Shown here in pieces: positions 18,004 to 26,423 of a stretch of 64,000 nucleotides of DNA. Below the pieces are notes generated by a model. It saw only the letters and a list, made by a program, of their open reading frames with translations. It ran no database searches and was not told where the DNA came from. Numbering within the stretch: position 1 is the first letter of the stretch; every line of letters starts with the position of its first letter. Origin of the DNA: Phycisphaerales bacterium (GTDB lineage: Bacteria; Planctomycetota; Phycisphaerae; Phycisphaerales; UBA1924); the NCBI GenBank assembly GCA_026982335.1, contig JALSHH010000014.1, positions 1 through 64,000 on the forward strand, in the 5' to 3' direction. Made by a program: the position numbers and the translations under genes.

Positions 18004-20751
18004 ATGAACACATCTTTCTTTCGACGCCGCCAACTTCTTGCCCTGACGGCTCTTACCGTCGCCAACGCTGGTGCCCAAGCCCAGAATACTCAGAACTACC
18101 TCCAGTGGTTTGAAACTGAATGGGATGACATCGAGCGACGAGTACCTGATTTTTTTCTTGCCGGATATGATGCCGTTTGGCTCCCCCCGGTATCCAAAGC
18201 CTCGTTCCACAGCCCCGGATATGACCCATTTGACCGATTTGATTTGGGACAGCCCCCGTTATTGACTTTTTCACCATCACGCAAACGCACAACCTATGGC
18301 ACCGAAGCAACCTTCAAGGCCATGGTCGATGAGCTACATCAGGCAGGCGCAGAGGTTTACATTGACGCGATTTTCAACCACAATGGTGGGCGGACTGAAT
18401 CGGATGTTTTCCTTGCCCAAGGTGGCTATCCCGGTCTTTGGATCCCTCGCGAAAATCCGCCTCGCAATAAGATGCCCACCGATGATTGGGGCGACTTCCA
18501 CAATGGAATCGCTTCGGGTTATTTCCAATCTGAAAATCCGGGTGGAGCCCGATATCACCTGCACAATGGCGACCTCGTTGCCCTCGTTGATATTGCGCAA
18601 GAAACCAACCACCAATACATCCGGCATCCTGTGGAAGAAGGCAACCCGCTTAATATTCCCGCGGGAACTCTTTGGAATAAGCCTGATCCCAACAATGCCC
18701 GGTTCTATCCTGACCAAGTACTCTCACCTGAGATCTTTGTCAATCCGGGTACGCCCAACAACCCCGGGGCACAATCCTTCACACGATACCCCTACAACAT
18801 CAACGCACCACTCAACGGGGACCCCGTTGTCGATAACGCAACCGGGATGCTCATGAGATGGGCACAATGGATGGTCGAAGTCCAAGGCGTTGATGGATTC
18901 CGACTCGATGCACACAAACATGTGCCCAACTGGTTCTGGGATGGATACTTCGACTCGGCGGTGTATCACACGCGCATCTCACCGGCTACGGGGAATAAAG
19001 TCACGCCATTCTCTTTTGGAGAAAATATTTCTGGCAATTTCGACATGCTCAATAATCAGATTCGGCGAGATTCTTTCGGGAATCGTGACTCGCTCGATAT
19101 TCAAGGGGCTGCGAGGCTCCGCGATTTGCTCAATGCGGGCGGGTTCGGTTCATGGGCAAATATCACTTCAAGCGTAGACTCTGGTCCCTTAGATGTTGCC
19201 GACGATGGGATTGTCAATGGGTCGATGGGTGTGAACCATGTGTTCTCACATGACAATGGTACTTGGGGAGATGGGACCTCGATGCCTCAGCTTCCCAATG
19301 CTCGTAGTCAGGGTTTCCAGATGCACGCCTATATGCTCATGCGCCCTGGGCGTGCAATTGTGTATCATAACGGGCGTGCAATTCCTCGAACTTCTGGATT
19401 CTTTCCTCGCGAGGGAATTCCCGCAGCACTTGGTTGGAATCCATCAACCCAAACACTCGATAACACCATCACAACACTGGTCAAACTCCGCAATCAAGTT
19501 GGCTATGGACAGTACTTCCAGCTCAATGGGAACATCAACGATGTGCTTGTCTATGAACGGGCCTTCAATGGACAGGCGAACTGTCTCGTCGCGGTCAATG
19601 ACCGATTCGATGCAGGCATGCAATTGGTAACCGTCAACACCCAATACCCGCAAGGTACGCGCCTCCACGAGATGACCGGCAACGCGGCTGATCCAGTCAT
19701 TGATCCAACCAATGCAATCCCCGAGATGATTGTCGTTGGCGCCAATGGATCGGTAAGCCTGATCGTTCCCAACAATAAGACCGGATCTACCGAGCATGGT
19801 AAGGGATACCTTGTGTATGCCGAGGCGCTTCCGACCGCAACAGTCACATTCATCGGCGCCGACGGCACAATCGACCCTGATCCCGTCAACTTCCCCGACT
19901 TCATGCAAAGGCTCAACGAGATCACGGTCATCACGGACGACTCGTTCGAGATTCGGGTGCAAACAACCCAAACCGACGAGGGCGATCCCAACACCGATGA
20001 CAATGCCTTGTTCGCCTTTAACCAGCGCAATACCGATTCCAACGGCAACGGGTCAGTCGATATCCCGACGACTTCATCGGTCATCGGCGGGTATGAAAAC
20101 TTCCTGACCGTCAACTCGCCTCTATATGGGTCGGGCAACTCGTTTGGGCTCTATCGACAGGTGATTGATGCGACACAAATGAGCGAAGGGTATCACTATC
20201 TTTCGGTGATTGTATTTCGCAGACGAGATCCAGGAACAACACCAATCTTCCGCGAGGTCCGCAAGGTCATCTATATTGATCGGATGCCCCCGGAAATCAG
20301 CCTAGAAGAAGCAGGAATGGTGACCGGTGATGATCGTCCACAATTCACGGTCAATCTTCATGAGCGTACTGCCAAAGCGATCCATATGTTCCTCAATCTT
20401 GATGAAGGAATTGATCCGTTGACGCTCGTCGATCTCTCGAATCAGGTGATTCCGTTTGATCGGTATACCTACAACTACACCTTTGATCTTCCACTCAACG
20501 AAGGAGAAAATACGGTGACAGTTGTAGCAATCGAAGATTCGGGCAATGCAGCAGTACTCCATGAAACGGTCACCTTGAGTACCTGTTCGGCAGACATGAA
20601 CAGCGACGGGGTACTGAATTTCTTTGATGTGTCGGCCTTCTTGAGTGCATTCTCCGCGAATGATCCCGTGGCCGACTTCAACGGCGACGGACAGTTCAAC
20701 TTCTTCGATGTCTCCGACTTCCTGAGCGCGTTTGGCGCTGGATGCCCATAA
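18004..20751 (+). CDS. Secreted GH13 alpha-amylase with GC-type dockerin
   Basis: 915 residues. A twin-arginine-containing N-terminus (FFRRRQLLALTALTVANAGAQA) gives a signal of about 26 residues. The GH13 barrel follows: region I VYIDAIFNHN (118-127), region II GFRLDAHKH with nucleophile Asp302, region III FGENISG with Glu340, region IV FSHDNGTWG with Asp417. After the barrel come beta domains, and at about 858-915 the double repeat DMNSDGVLNFFDVSAFL / DFNGDGQFNFFDVSDFL ending AGCP. It is predicted to hydrolyse starch outside the cell and stay attached through the dockerin-like tail. It diverges from the GH31 gene. Confidence 0.92.
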   Translation: MNTSFFRRRQLLALTALTVANAGAQAQNTQNYLQWFETEWDDIERRVPDFFLAGYDAVWLPPVSKASFHSPGYDPFDRFDLGQPPLLTFSPSRKRTTYGTEATFKAMVDELHQAGAEVYIDAIFNHNGGRTESDVFLAQGGYPGLWIPRENPPRNKMPTDDWGDFHNGIASGYFQSENPGGARYHLHNGDLVALVDIAQETNHQYIRHPVEEGNPLNIPAGTLWNKPDPNNARFYPDQVLSPEIFVNPGTPNNPGAQSFTRYPYNINAPLNGDPVVDNATGMLMRWAQWMVEVQGVDGFRLDAHKHVPNWFWDGYFDSAVYHTRISPATGNKVTPFSFGENISGNFDMLNNQIRRDSFGNRDSLDIQGAARLRDLLNAGGFGSWANITSSVDSGPLDVADDGIVNGSMGVNHVFSHDNGTWGDGTSMPQLPNARSQGFQMHAYMLMRPGRAIVYHNGRAIPRTSGFFPREGIPAALGWNPSTQTLDNTITTLVKLRNQVGYGQYFQLNGNINDVLVYERAFNGQANCLVAVNDRFDAGMQLVTVNTQYPQGTRLHEMTGNAADPVIDPTNAIPEMIVVGANGSVSLIVPNNKTGSTEHGKGYLVYAEALPTATVTFIGADGTIDPDPVNFPDFMQRLNEITVITDDSFEIRVQTTQTDEGDPNTDDNALFAFNQRNTDSNGNGSVDIPTTSSVIGGYENFLTVNSPLYGSGNSFGLYRQVIDATQMSEGYHYLSVIVFRRRDPGTTPIFREVRKVIYIDRMPPEISLEEAGMVTGDDRPQFTVNLHERTAKAIHMFLNLDEGIDPLTLVDLSNQVIPFDRYTYNYTFDLPLNEGENTVTVVAIEDSGNAAVLHETVTLSTCSADMNSDGVLNFFDVSAFLSAFSANDPVADFNGDGQFNFFDVSDFLSAFGAGCP

Positions 20752-20775
20752 CCCTGGCAAAAAATCAACGCACCA

Positions 20776-20802
20776 ACACACCCCGCACCAAGCGGGGTGT
20801 GT
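20776..20802. terminator. Hairpin terminator between GH13 gene and tRNA-fMet
   Basis: An 11-bp GC-rich stem (20776-20786 with 20792-20802) with a 5-nt loop. It follows the amylase stop on the plus strand and the tRNA 3' end on the minus strand. T-tracts are short on both sides, so it may serve both converging units. Confidence 0.7.
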
Positions 20803-20813
20803 TTATGATACAA

Positions 20814-20887
<74 letters not shown>

Positions 20888-21304
20888 ATCAGGAGGGGAT
20901 TATTCGCACGCCGAACGAGAAAATCAAGTGATCGCTCTTTGATCGGCCATTCTTTCTCATATCCACACGCCATGCCCTCGCTTGAGATCGATATTGCCCA
21001 TGAAATCCGAACATGTAAAAAGTATAAAACCAAGAGAACGAAGAAGCAGCTCAAAGCGGTTTCGTTTCGTCACCATGCGAAAAAGTCGTGACACTTATTG
21101 CCAATTGGCGTTTGCCTCGTCGGATGATGCTTCTGGCCCCAAAATCATTCAAATTTATCGCAGCAATCGCAACAATTCTTTGGGATGTCAATGCAACCGG
21201 GCCTTTGTCCAGTTTGAGGTTAAAATTTCGGAGGGCGACATCGGCACCGTTGTCAATCATAGGTGTATTGTCAATGCGGCCACCACCCCTTCCTTGGGCA
21301 CCAT
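20888..21304. other. Intergenic region downstream of the tricorn-like gene
   Basis: A 417-bp stretch between the 5' end of tRNA-fMet and the stop of the S41 peptidase gene. It should contain the tRNA promoter near 20890-20940. I see no RNA gene. One minus-strand ORF (21051-21308) coupled to the peptidase gene is listed separately with low confidence. Confidence 0.4.
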
Positions 21305-21308
21305 TCAT
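21051..21308 (-). CDS. Possible small protein coupled to the tricorn-like gene
   Basis: An 85-residue ORF whose ATG overlaps the TGA of the S41 peptidase gene (ATGA). Residues such as DNGADVALRNFNLKLDKG look protein-like, but I recognise no family, and third-position base use is mixed rather than GC-rich like the neighbours. It could be a genuine coupled gene, a decayed extension or chance. Confidence 0.3.
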   Translation of the reverse strand: MNGAQGRGGGRIDNTPMIDNGADVALRNFNLKLDKGPVALTSQRIVAIAAINLNDFGARSIIRRGKRQLAISVTTFSHGDETKPL

Positions 21309-24300
21309 CGGACGCGCCCCAACAGCTCATTGATCGCTGCTTCGAGCTGGGGATCGGTGCCAATCGCTTCGTCGGCTGGCAACTGTCGGATATCGAGATC
21401 AGGCTTGGCCCCGTTATTCTCCATGTCGGTTCCATCAGGAAGATACCAGCCTCGGAATGGCCTGCGAACGGTGGTCCCGTCGATAAGTCGGAATGAACCA
21501 GTCGAGATCACGCCACCGAAAGTTTGGGTGCCGACGAGCGTTCCACGCTTGGCGGTGCGAATCGAGTGCGCGAAAATTTCAGCATTGGAAAACGAGTTCT
21601 GATTAATAAGCACATTGATCGGACGCGAATACGCATAGATCAAACGCCGATCGCGTGGATAATTATCCTTGCGGACATCATCGGGATTCGCACCCCGTGG
21701 AATGGTATAGGCGTGATTGGGCGCTGTCAGCGAAGCAAGTAGGATATCGGTCGTCCACCCACCTCCGTTATCGCGGACATCAATAATCAACCCTTCTTTT
21801 CCATCAGCAGCTGCGAACAAATCTCGCTCATAATCACGCACCGAAGCCATACCCATCGAGCGGATATGCAGATACCCGAGCTTGCCACCCGACATCGCAT
21901 CGACCTGCGCTCGGCGTTTGGCAACCTCATCCTTGTACCGGATGATTGACATCGTAGAATACGACACCGGCGTGACCAGCCCCATCCGATAGGCAGTTTC
22001 GCCCGCTTCATCGCGTGTTGCAAACTCAATGAGCAACTCATCGCCGACGGTCCCCGCGAGCGCCCCATGAAGATCGACAAGCCCCGATTCGGTGTTGGCA
22101 TCGACCAATGAAATCTCCCCAACCGAGACGATCACATCGCCGACCCCAGGCCCATACTTCATCCGATCAATCGGCCCGCCTTCCATAATCGCATCAATGC
22201 GATATCCCAAATCGATGGGCGTAAAGTCAATCCCAAGATACCCATTGGCTGGCGAGGATGCCGAGAATCCATCGCCGCCCCAGATTCCGGTGTGCGAAGC
22301 ATCCACTTCGCCGAACATGAAGTTGACCAAACGGTGAAAACTCTGCTTCGTCCGCGTCTGCATCACGAGTTCCCGATACCGGTCAGTCATCGCATCCCAA
22401 TCGAGCCCTTTCATCGTCGGGTGATAAAAGCTGAGCCCAAATCGCCCAGCTGCTTCATCAAATTTCTGCGTCAATTCATCGCGCCGATCGATGGTGATCG
22501 TTGCGTCGATCGGCAACGCGGTGGATTTACCTCCACCAGGAGAAATCGTCGAAGCCTGCCCACCGGCAACAAAACTCAGTGACTTGCCATCAATCGAAAC
22601 ACGAGGATTGCTGACGCTTCCTGACTTGATCGTCGTCCTGTCCTTTCCGTTATAATCCACGCTGACATACGAACGCGAACCATCAATCACCGTTGAGAAC
22701 GCGATGCGATCGCCACCGGGCGTCATCACCAGCTCCGATTCGGACTCGGGCGTCGATGTCAATCGGCGAATCCGAAGATATGCATCGTCCGCATCGAATG
22801 AAAGTCCTGACTCTTCATCATCGGCTTCATCAGCTCCACCGGATTCATCGATTGTTGATTCCTCAGGTGCTGGTTCAATCGGCTTGATCGCCTTCGCTGC
22901 TGCAGCTGCATCCTTATAATACTGCTCGAGCTCATAGCTCCGAAGCCCATCAAGCTCTGCATCAAGATTCACCGCATACACATCAAACGCCCAGTTCTGA
23001 TTATCACGATCCGAAAGAAAAGTCAGCACTTTGCCATCATGTGAGAGTGCAGGCGAATGATCAACATCGGGATGGCGTGAAATATTGATCGGTTCGGGAA
23101 ACACTCCTTCCTCATCGGCTTGTGTATCGAGCAGGAAGATATCAGTATTAAAATCCAGATCCGTTGCTGCGAACACAATATGGCGAGAATCTGACGCCCA
23201 CAAAATATCAGGCTCCGACCACAACTCACGGACCACACGGTCTTCGCCGGTATGTAAATCACGAATCACAATATCACCACGATCCCGTAGATACATCAGC
23301 TTGGTGCCATCAGGCGAAGGCGTCGGCGCATAGACCAGCGAATCGGACTCAACCACAGGCGTGACCTCAAATCGAAGTGCCGTTGCCCAGCGCTGGGCAT
23401 AATCAATCTTGGACTTCTCTTCCGCCTCTTCAGCTTTCTCCTTGATCTCTTCAACAACTTCCCCACTCGCCCCATCCGTTGTACCTTCATCAGGCATAAC
23501 GGCAACTTCTTCGACCATTTCTTCAGCGATTTCTTCGACTTCCTCTGCCACATCCTTCTCAGGTTCTGATTGAGGTTCAAGGTCTTCCTTAGCCAGTGTC
23601 ACGGCCGCAGAAAAGATTGTACCCAACGAATCTTGCGTGTCGGCTGTGAAATACAACCTCACCCCATCGGGTGACCAGACAATATCACGCTCACGCGCAT
23701 TGGTTTCCGTAATCCGATGCGTCGGATGTCCCTTCTCGGTGCTGCGGATGAATAATTCGCCGCGAGCGATCTGCGCAATCGCTTTGCCTGACGGGTGCAC
23801 CGCTGCTTCAGAAATCTTCTTTGAAAGATTCATCCGTTCAATCGGACTTCGGGCCATATCAGAACTCAACAACACATCAATTGCTTTGGGCGTTGCACGC
23901 TCATCATTGAGATCAAGCGTGTAGAGCGTGTTCCACACAACAAAGACAGCCGTACTTCCATCGTGTGAAACCGTCAAATCACGCACACCCAAGGCAATGG
24001 TTGTCGGATGTGAATCATCGGGCTTGAAGTGTGTGAGCTGAACGATCTCACTGCTCTCTTGATCTGTTGCCCCTGGATTAAGCCGCACGAGATTATATTG
24101 CCCGTCTCGACTCGATACATACACCAATGATCCATCAGGCAGGACATTGGGGTTCATATCGTTGCCTCTAAAATGGGTCACTTGTGCAAACGAGTTGTCC
24201 GATGGGCGGAATCGCCAAATGTCAAGATTCCCAGGACCGCGATACGCCACACGGTGCGGATTGTAATACCCGCGAATAAAATAGACATCCTCTGTATCAG

Positions 24301-24820
24301 GTCGAGTCGCAGGTCCACGCCCAAAGGCATCCGTAACGCGCCTCATCGCTCCTCCATCGAGCGGCATCTGATACATCCGCGGATGCCGATAGATTTCGGG
24401 ATACAAATACGCCGAGAACAAAACTGACTTCCCGTCACTGGCAAACCCACCGAGCATTTCATGCCGATCCGAAACCGTGATCCGTTCAATGTCACCCGCA
24501 ACAAGCACCCCGCGATGGAGTTCAAGTTCAAGCGTATAGAGATTCTGCACTCCATCGCGGTTTGACTCAAACACAATCTGCGATCCATCATCATTGAATC
24601 GGCTCTGCGCCTCGATCCCCGGATGTGTCGTCAACCGATTGGCTGCCCCACCCTCGACGGGCACCGACCACAAATCGCCCGCAACTGAAAACACAATATG
24701 ATTTGCATCAGGCGAAAGCGATGGATACTGAATCAACCCACCATGTGTCTCGGCCCCATAGGCAAGAGATACCATCGTGCTGAGCGTCAATGAAAGCGTA
24801 AATAAGTGCCTTATGGACAT
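21305..24820 (-). CDS. Secreted tricorn-like S41 protease
   Basis: 1171 residues from the ATG at 24820, which has AGGAG seven bases upstream and gives a clean signal peptide (SIRHLFTLSLTLSTMVSLAYG). Order of domains: N-terminal WD40/TolB-like beta-propeller repeats (QYPSLSPDANHIVFSVAGD), a Glu-rich insert, a second propeller, a PDZ-like part (GYLGIDFTPIDLGYRID) and a C-terminal S41 peptidase core with DVRDNGGGW and the nucleophile in NSFSNAE (Ser about 1078). Tricorn proteases degrade peptides; this one is probably periplasmic. The M16 pair lies upstream on the same strand behind a terminator. Confidence 0.88.
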   Translation of the reverse strand: MSIRHLFTLSLTLSTMVSLAYGAETHGGLIQYPSLSPDANHIVFSVAGDLWSVPVEGGAANRLTTHPGIEAQSRFNDDGSQIVFESNRDGVQNLYTLELELHRGVLVAGDIERITVSDRHEMLGGFASDGKSVLFSAYLYPEIYRHPRMYQMPLDGGAMRRVTDAFGRGPATRPDTEDVYFIRGYYNPHRVAYRGPGNLDIWRFRPSDNSFAQVTHFRGNDMNPNVLPDGSLVYVSSRDGQYNLVRLNPGATDQESSEIVQLTHFKPDDSHPTTIALGVRDLTVSHDGSTAVFVVWNTLYTLDLNDERATPKAIDVLLSSDMARSPIERMNLSKKISEAAVHPSGKAIAQIARGELFIRSTEKGHPTHRITETNARERDIVWSPDGVRLYFTADTQDSLGTIFSAAVTLAKEDLEPQSEPEKDVAEEVEEIAEEMVEEVAVMPDEGTTDGASGEVVEEIKEKAEEAEEKSKIDYAQRWATALRFEVTPVVESDSLVYAPTPSPDGTKLMYLRDRGDIVIRDLHTGEDRVVRELWSEPDILWASDSRHIVFAATDLDFNTDIFLLDTQADEEGVFPEPINISRHPDVDHSPALSHDGKVLTFLSDRDNQNWAFDVYAVNLDAELDGLRSYELEQYYKDAAAAAKAIKPIEPAPEESTIDESGGADEADDEESGLSFDADDAYLRIRRLTSTPESESELVMTPGGDRIAFSTVIDGSRSYVSVDYNGKDRTTIKSGSVSNPRVSIDGKSLSFVAGGQASTISPGGGKSTALPIDATITIDRRDELTQKFDEAAGRFGLSFYHPTMKGLDWDAMTDRYRELVMQTRTKQSFHRLVNFMFGEVDASHTGIWGGDGFSASSPANGYLGIDFTPIDLGYRIDAIMEGGPIDRMKYGPGVGDVIVSVGEISLVDANTESGLVDLHGALAGTVGDELLIEFATRDEAGETAYRMGLVTPVSYSTMSIIRYKDEVAKRRAQVDAMSGGKLGYLHIRSMGMASVRDYERDLFAAADGKEGLIIDVRDNGGGWTTDILLASLTAPNHAYTIPRGANPDDVRKDNYPRDRRLIYAYSRPINVLINQNSFSNAEIFAHSIRTAKRGTLVGTQTFGGVISTGSFRLIDGTTVRRPFRGWYLPDGTDMENNGAKPDLDIRQLPADEAIGTDPQLEAAINELLGRVR

Positions 24821-24852
24821 CGCTGATCTCCTGGAAGTAAAAAGGCTGGAAA

Positions 24853-24880
24853 ACAGGCCCGACCATATGATCGGGCCTGT
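24853..24880 (-). terminator. Terminator after the M16 peptidase pair
   Basis: A 10-bp stem (24853-24862 with 24871-24880) around an 8-nt loop, followed on the minus strand by TTTTCC. It separates the M16 genes from the tricorn-like gene. Confidence 0.75.
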
Positions 24881-24923
24881 GAATGTACACGATTCGGGCA
24901 AAGGGTACATCCCAATACCCATG

Positions 24924-26423
24924 TTAGTCCCCAAGCTTTGGTTCAAGCGTTTCCGGGTCGCGTTGTGGAATCTCAGTGGCCTGCCCCCCAAAGAATTCGT
25001 TCATCGTTGCGATGCGCGATTCATCCGCTTCGGACTCGGCATTTCCTTTTTTAATCTGTTCCCAAGGTCCAACAACCAGAATCGCAGCCTCATCAGGATG
25101 CAGATATTCCTTGGCGACCCGCTCGATATCCTCAGGGCCAACGCCCCGTACACGCTGACGATAGGTCTGCCAGTAATCCGGCGATCGACCCGTTCGCTCA
25201 TCCGAAATGAACAACCTCATCATCGCCGCCTTGGATTCAAATCGCCGAGGAAAGGTTTCGATGATTCCATTGGCAATCGTTTCGATCTCATCGGATGCAA
25301 CGGGCTCTGTCTGTATGGTGCGAATCTCATCAAAAACCAATCGTGTTGCCAAAGCCGTCGTGGGCACCTTCGTAAAGAAGTACGCCATGAACACCCCGGG
25401 ATACTCAACCCGAGGCCTCATCACCGAACCAGCGGTATATGCAAGCCCCTCGCGTGTACGCACCGAATTGGTGATCCGCGAAGTAAACCCGGAACCACCG
25501 AGGATATCGTTCATCACAGTGATGGCAATCGCATTAGGATCATCGCGTTCGAAACTACGATGCCCGATAAGCACCTGCACCTGAGGTTGATCCTTCTCGT
25601 AGTAATACACGCCGGGCTCGAAAGTGTGCGTAGGCACCGGAACATCGGGCGAAACTTCGCCTGGCACCCATCCATCAAACACTTCTTCGAGGAATGTCAG
25701 CATCTCGCCTTCATCAAAATCACCCGTCACCGAAACCATCAGGTTTGATGGGTTGAAAATTCGAGCATGCAATGCCTTCATATCCTCAATCGTGATTCCC
25801 TCGAGCGAGCCCTTGGTCGGCTGACGGGCTTCGAAAAAATCCTCGCCCCACATTAAGAATCCCATCTCGCGAATCGCGATCCCAAGCCCATCATCATTGC
25901 GGGTTTTGATCCCTTCGAGTTGCTGCCCACGAAGCACCTCAAGACGCTCAGCATCAAAACGCGGGTTACGCACCATGTCCATAAACAATCCGAACGCCTC
26001 ATTGAAATTGCTCGTCAGCGAGTTGATCGACGCCGAGGCAGTCCGATCACCAATTCCCACCGAAACATTGGCAGCCATGAAATCGAACTCTTCATCCAAA
26101 TCGCTTGGTGACATCGTTGCCGAGCCACCCGTACGGATCATCGCCCCGGTCATCGCAGCCAACCCGGCCTTACCCTCGGGCTCCATATACGCCCCGCCTT
26201 GAAAGCTCAGCGTGATCGTCACCAGCGGAAACTCATCCGAAGGAGCCATGAACACCGGCACACCCGACGAGAGCTCATGGCGAAACTCTGAAGCAACCGG
26301 AGGTGTAAACACAAGCTCATCAAAACTCAATGCCGACGGATGGGACGGAATATCATCCGCCACCGCCAATGAACCAACACCAACGATCACCGCGGCATAC
26401 ACAGAAGTCAATACTGATCTCAT
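24924..26423 (-). CDS. M16-family peptidase homologue lacking the zinc motif
   Basis: 499 residues with a signal peptide (about 1-22). It has the M16 fold: GVPVFMAPSDEFPLVTITLSFQGG, then GLAAMTGAMIRTGG at the spot where active members have HxxEH, and a C-terminal half with VMNDILGGSGFTSRI. The missing histidines and glutamate imply a non-catalytic subunit, as in mitochondrial processing peptidase alpha. Its start overlaps the stop of the active partner (ATGA at 26420-26423), so they are cotranslated and probably form a heterodimer in the periplasm. Confidence 0.88.
   Translation of the reverse strand: MRSVLTSVYAAVIVGVGSLAVADDIPSHPSALSFDELVFTPPVASEFRHELSSGVPVFMAPSDEFPLVTITLSFQGGAYMEPEGKAGLAAMTGAMIRTGGSATMSPSDLDEEFDFMAANVSVGIGDRTASASINSLTSNFNEAFGLFMDMVRNPRFDAERLEVLRGQQLEGIKTRNDDGLGIAIREMGFLMWGEDFFEARQPTKGSLEGITIEDMKALHARIFNPSNLMVSVTGDFDEGEMLTFLEEVFDGWVPGEVSPDVPVPTHTFEPGVYYYEKDQPQVQVLIGHRSFERDDPNAIAITVMNDILGGSGFTSRITNSVRTREGLAYTAGSVMRPRVEYPGVFMAYFFTKVPTTALATRLVFDEIRTIQTEPVASDEIETIANGIIETFPRRFESKAAMMRLFISDERTGRSPDYWQTYRQRVRGVGPEDIERVAKEYLHPDEAAILVVGPWEQIKKGNAESEADESRIATMNEFFGGQATEIPQRDPETLEPKLGD

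Noticed and set aside
20982-21602. Plus-strand ORF of 206 codons near the tricorn-like gene
   Set aside because: Its 3' half is antisense to the conserved S41 catalytic region, and no ribosome site or known domain is seen.
24777-25748. Long plus-strand ORF (323 codons) opposite the M16 gene
   Set aside because: It lies fully antisense to a gene with clear M16 homology, and its residues are rich in R, H, S and P as expected from the reverse frame of GC-rich codons.
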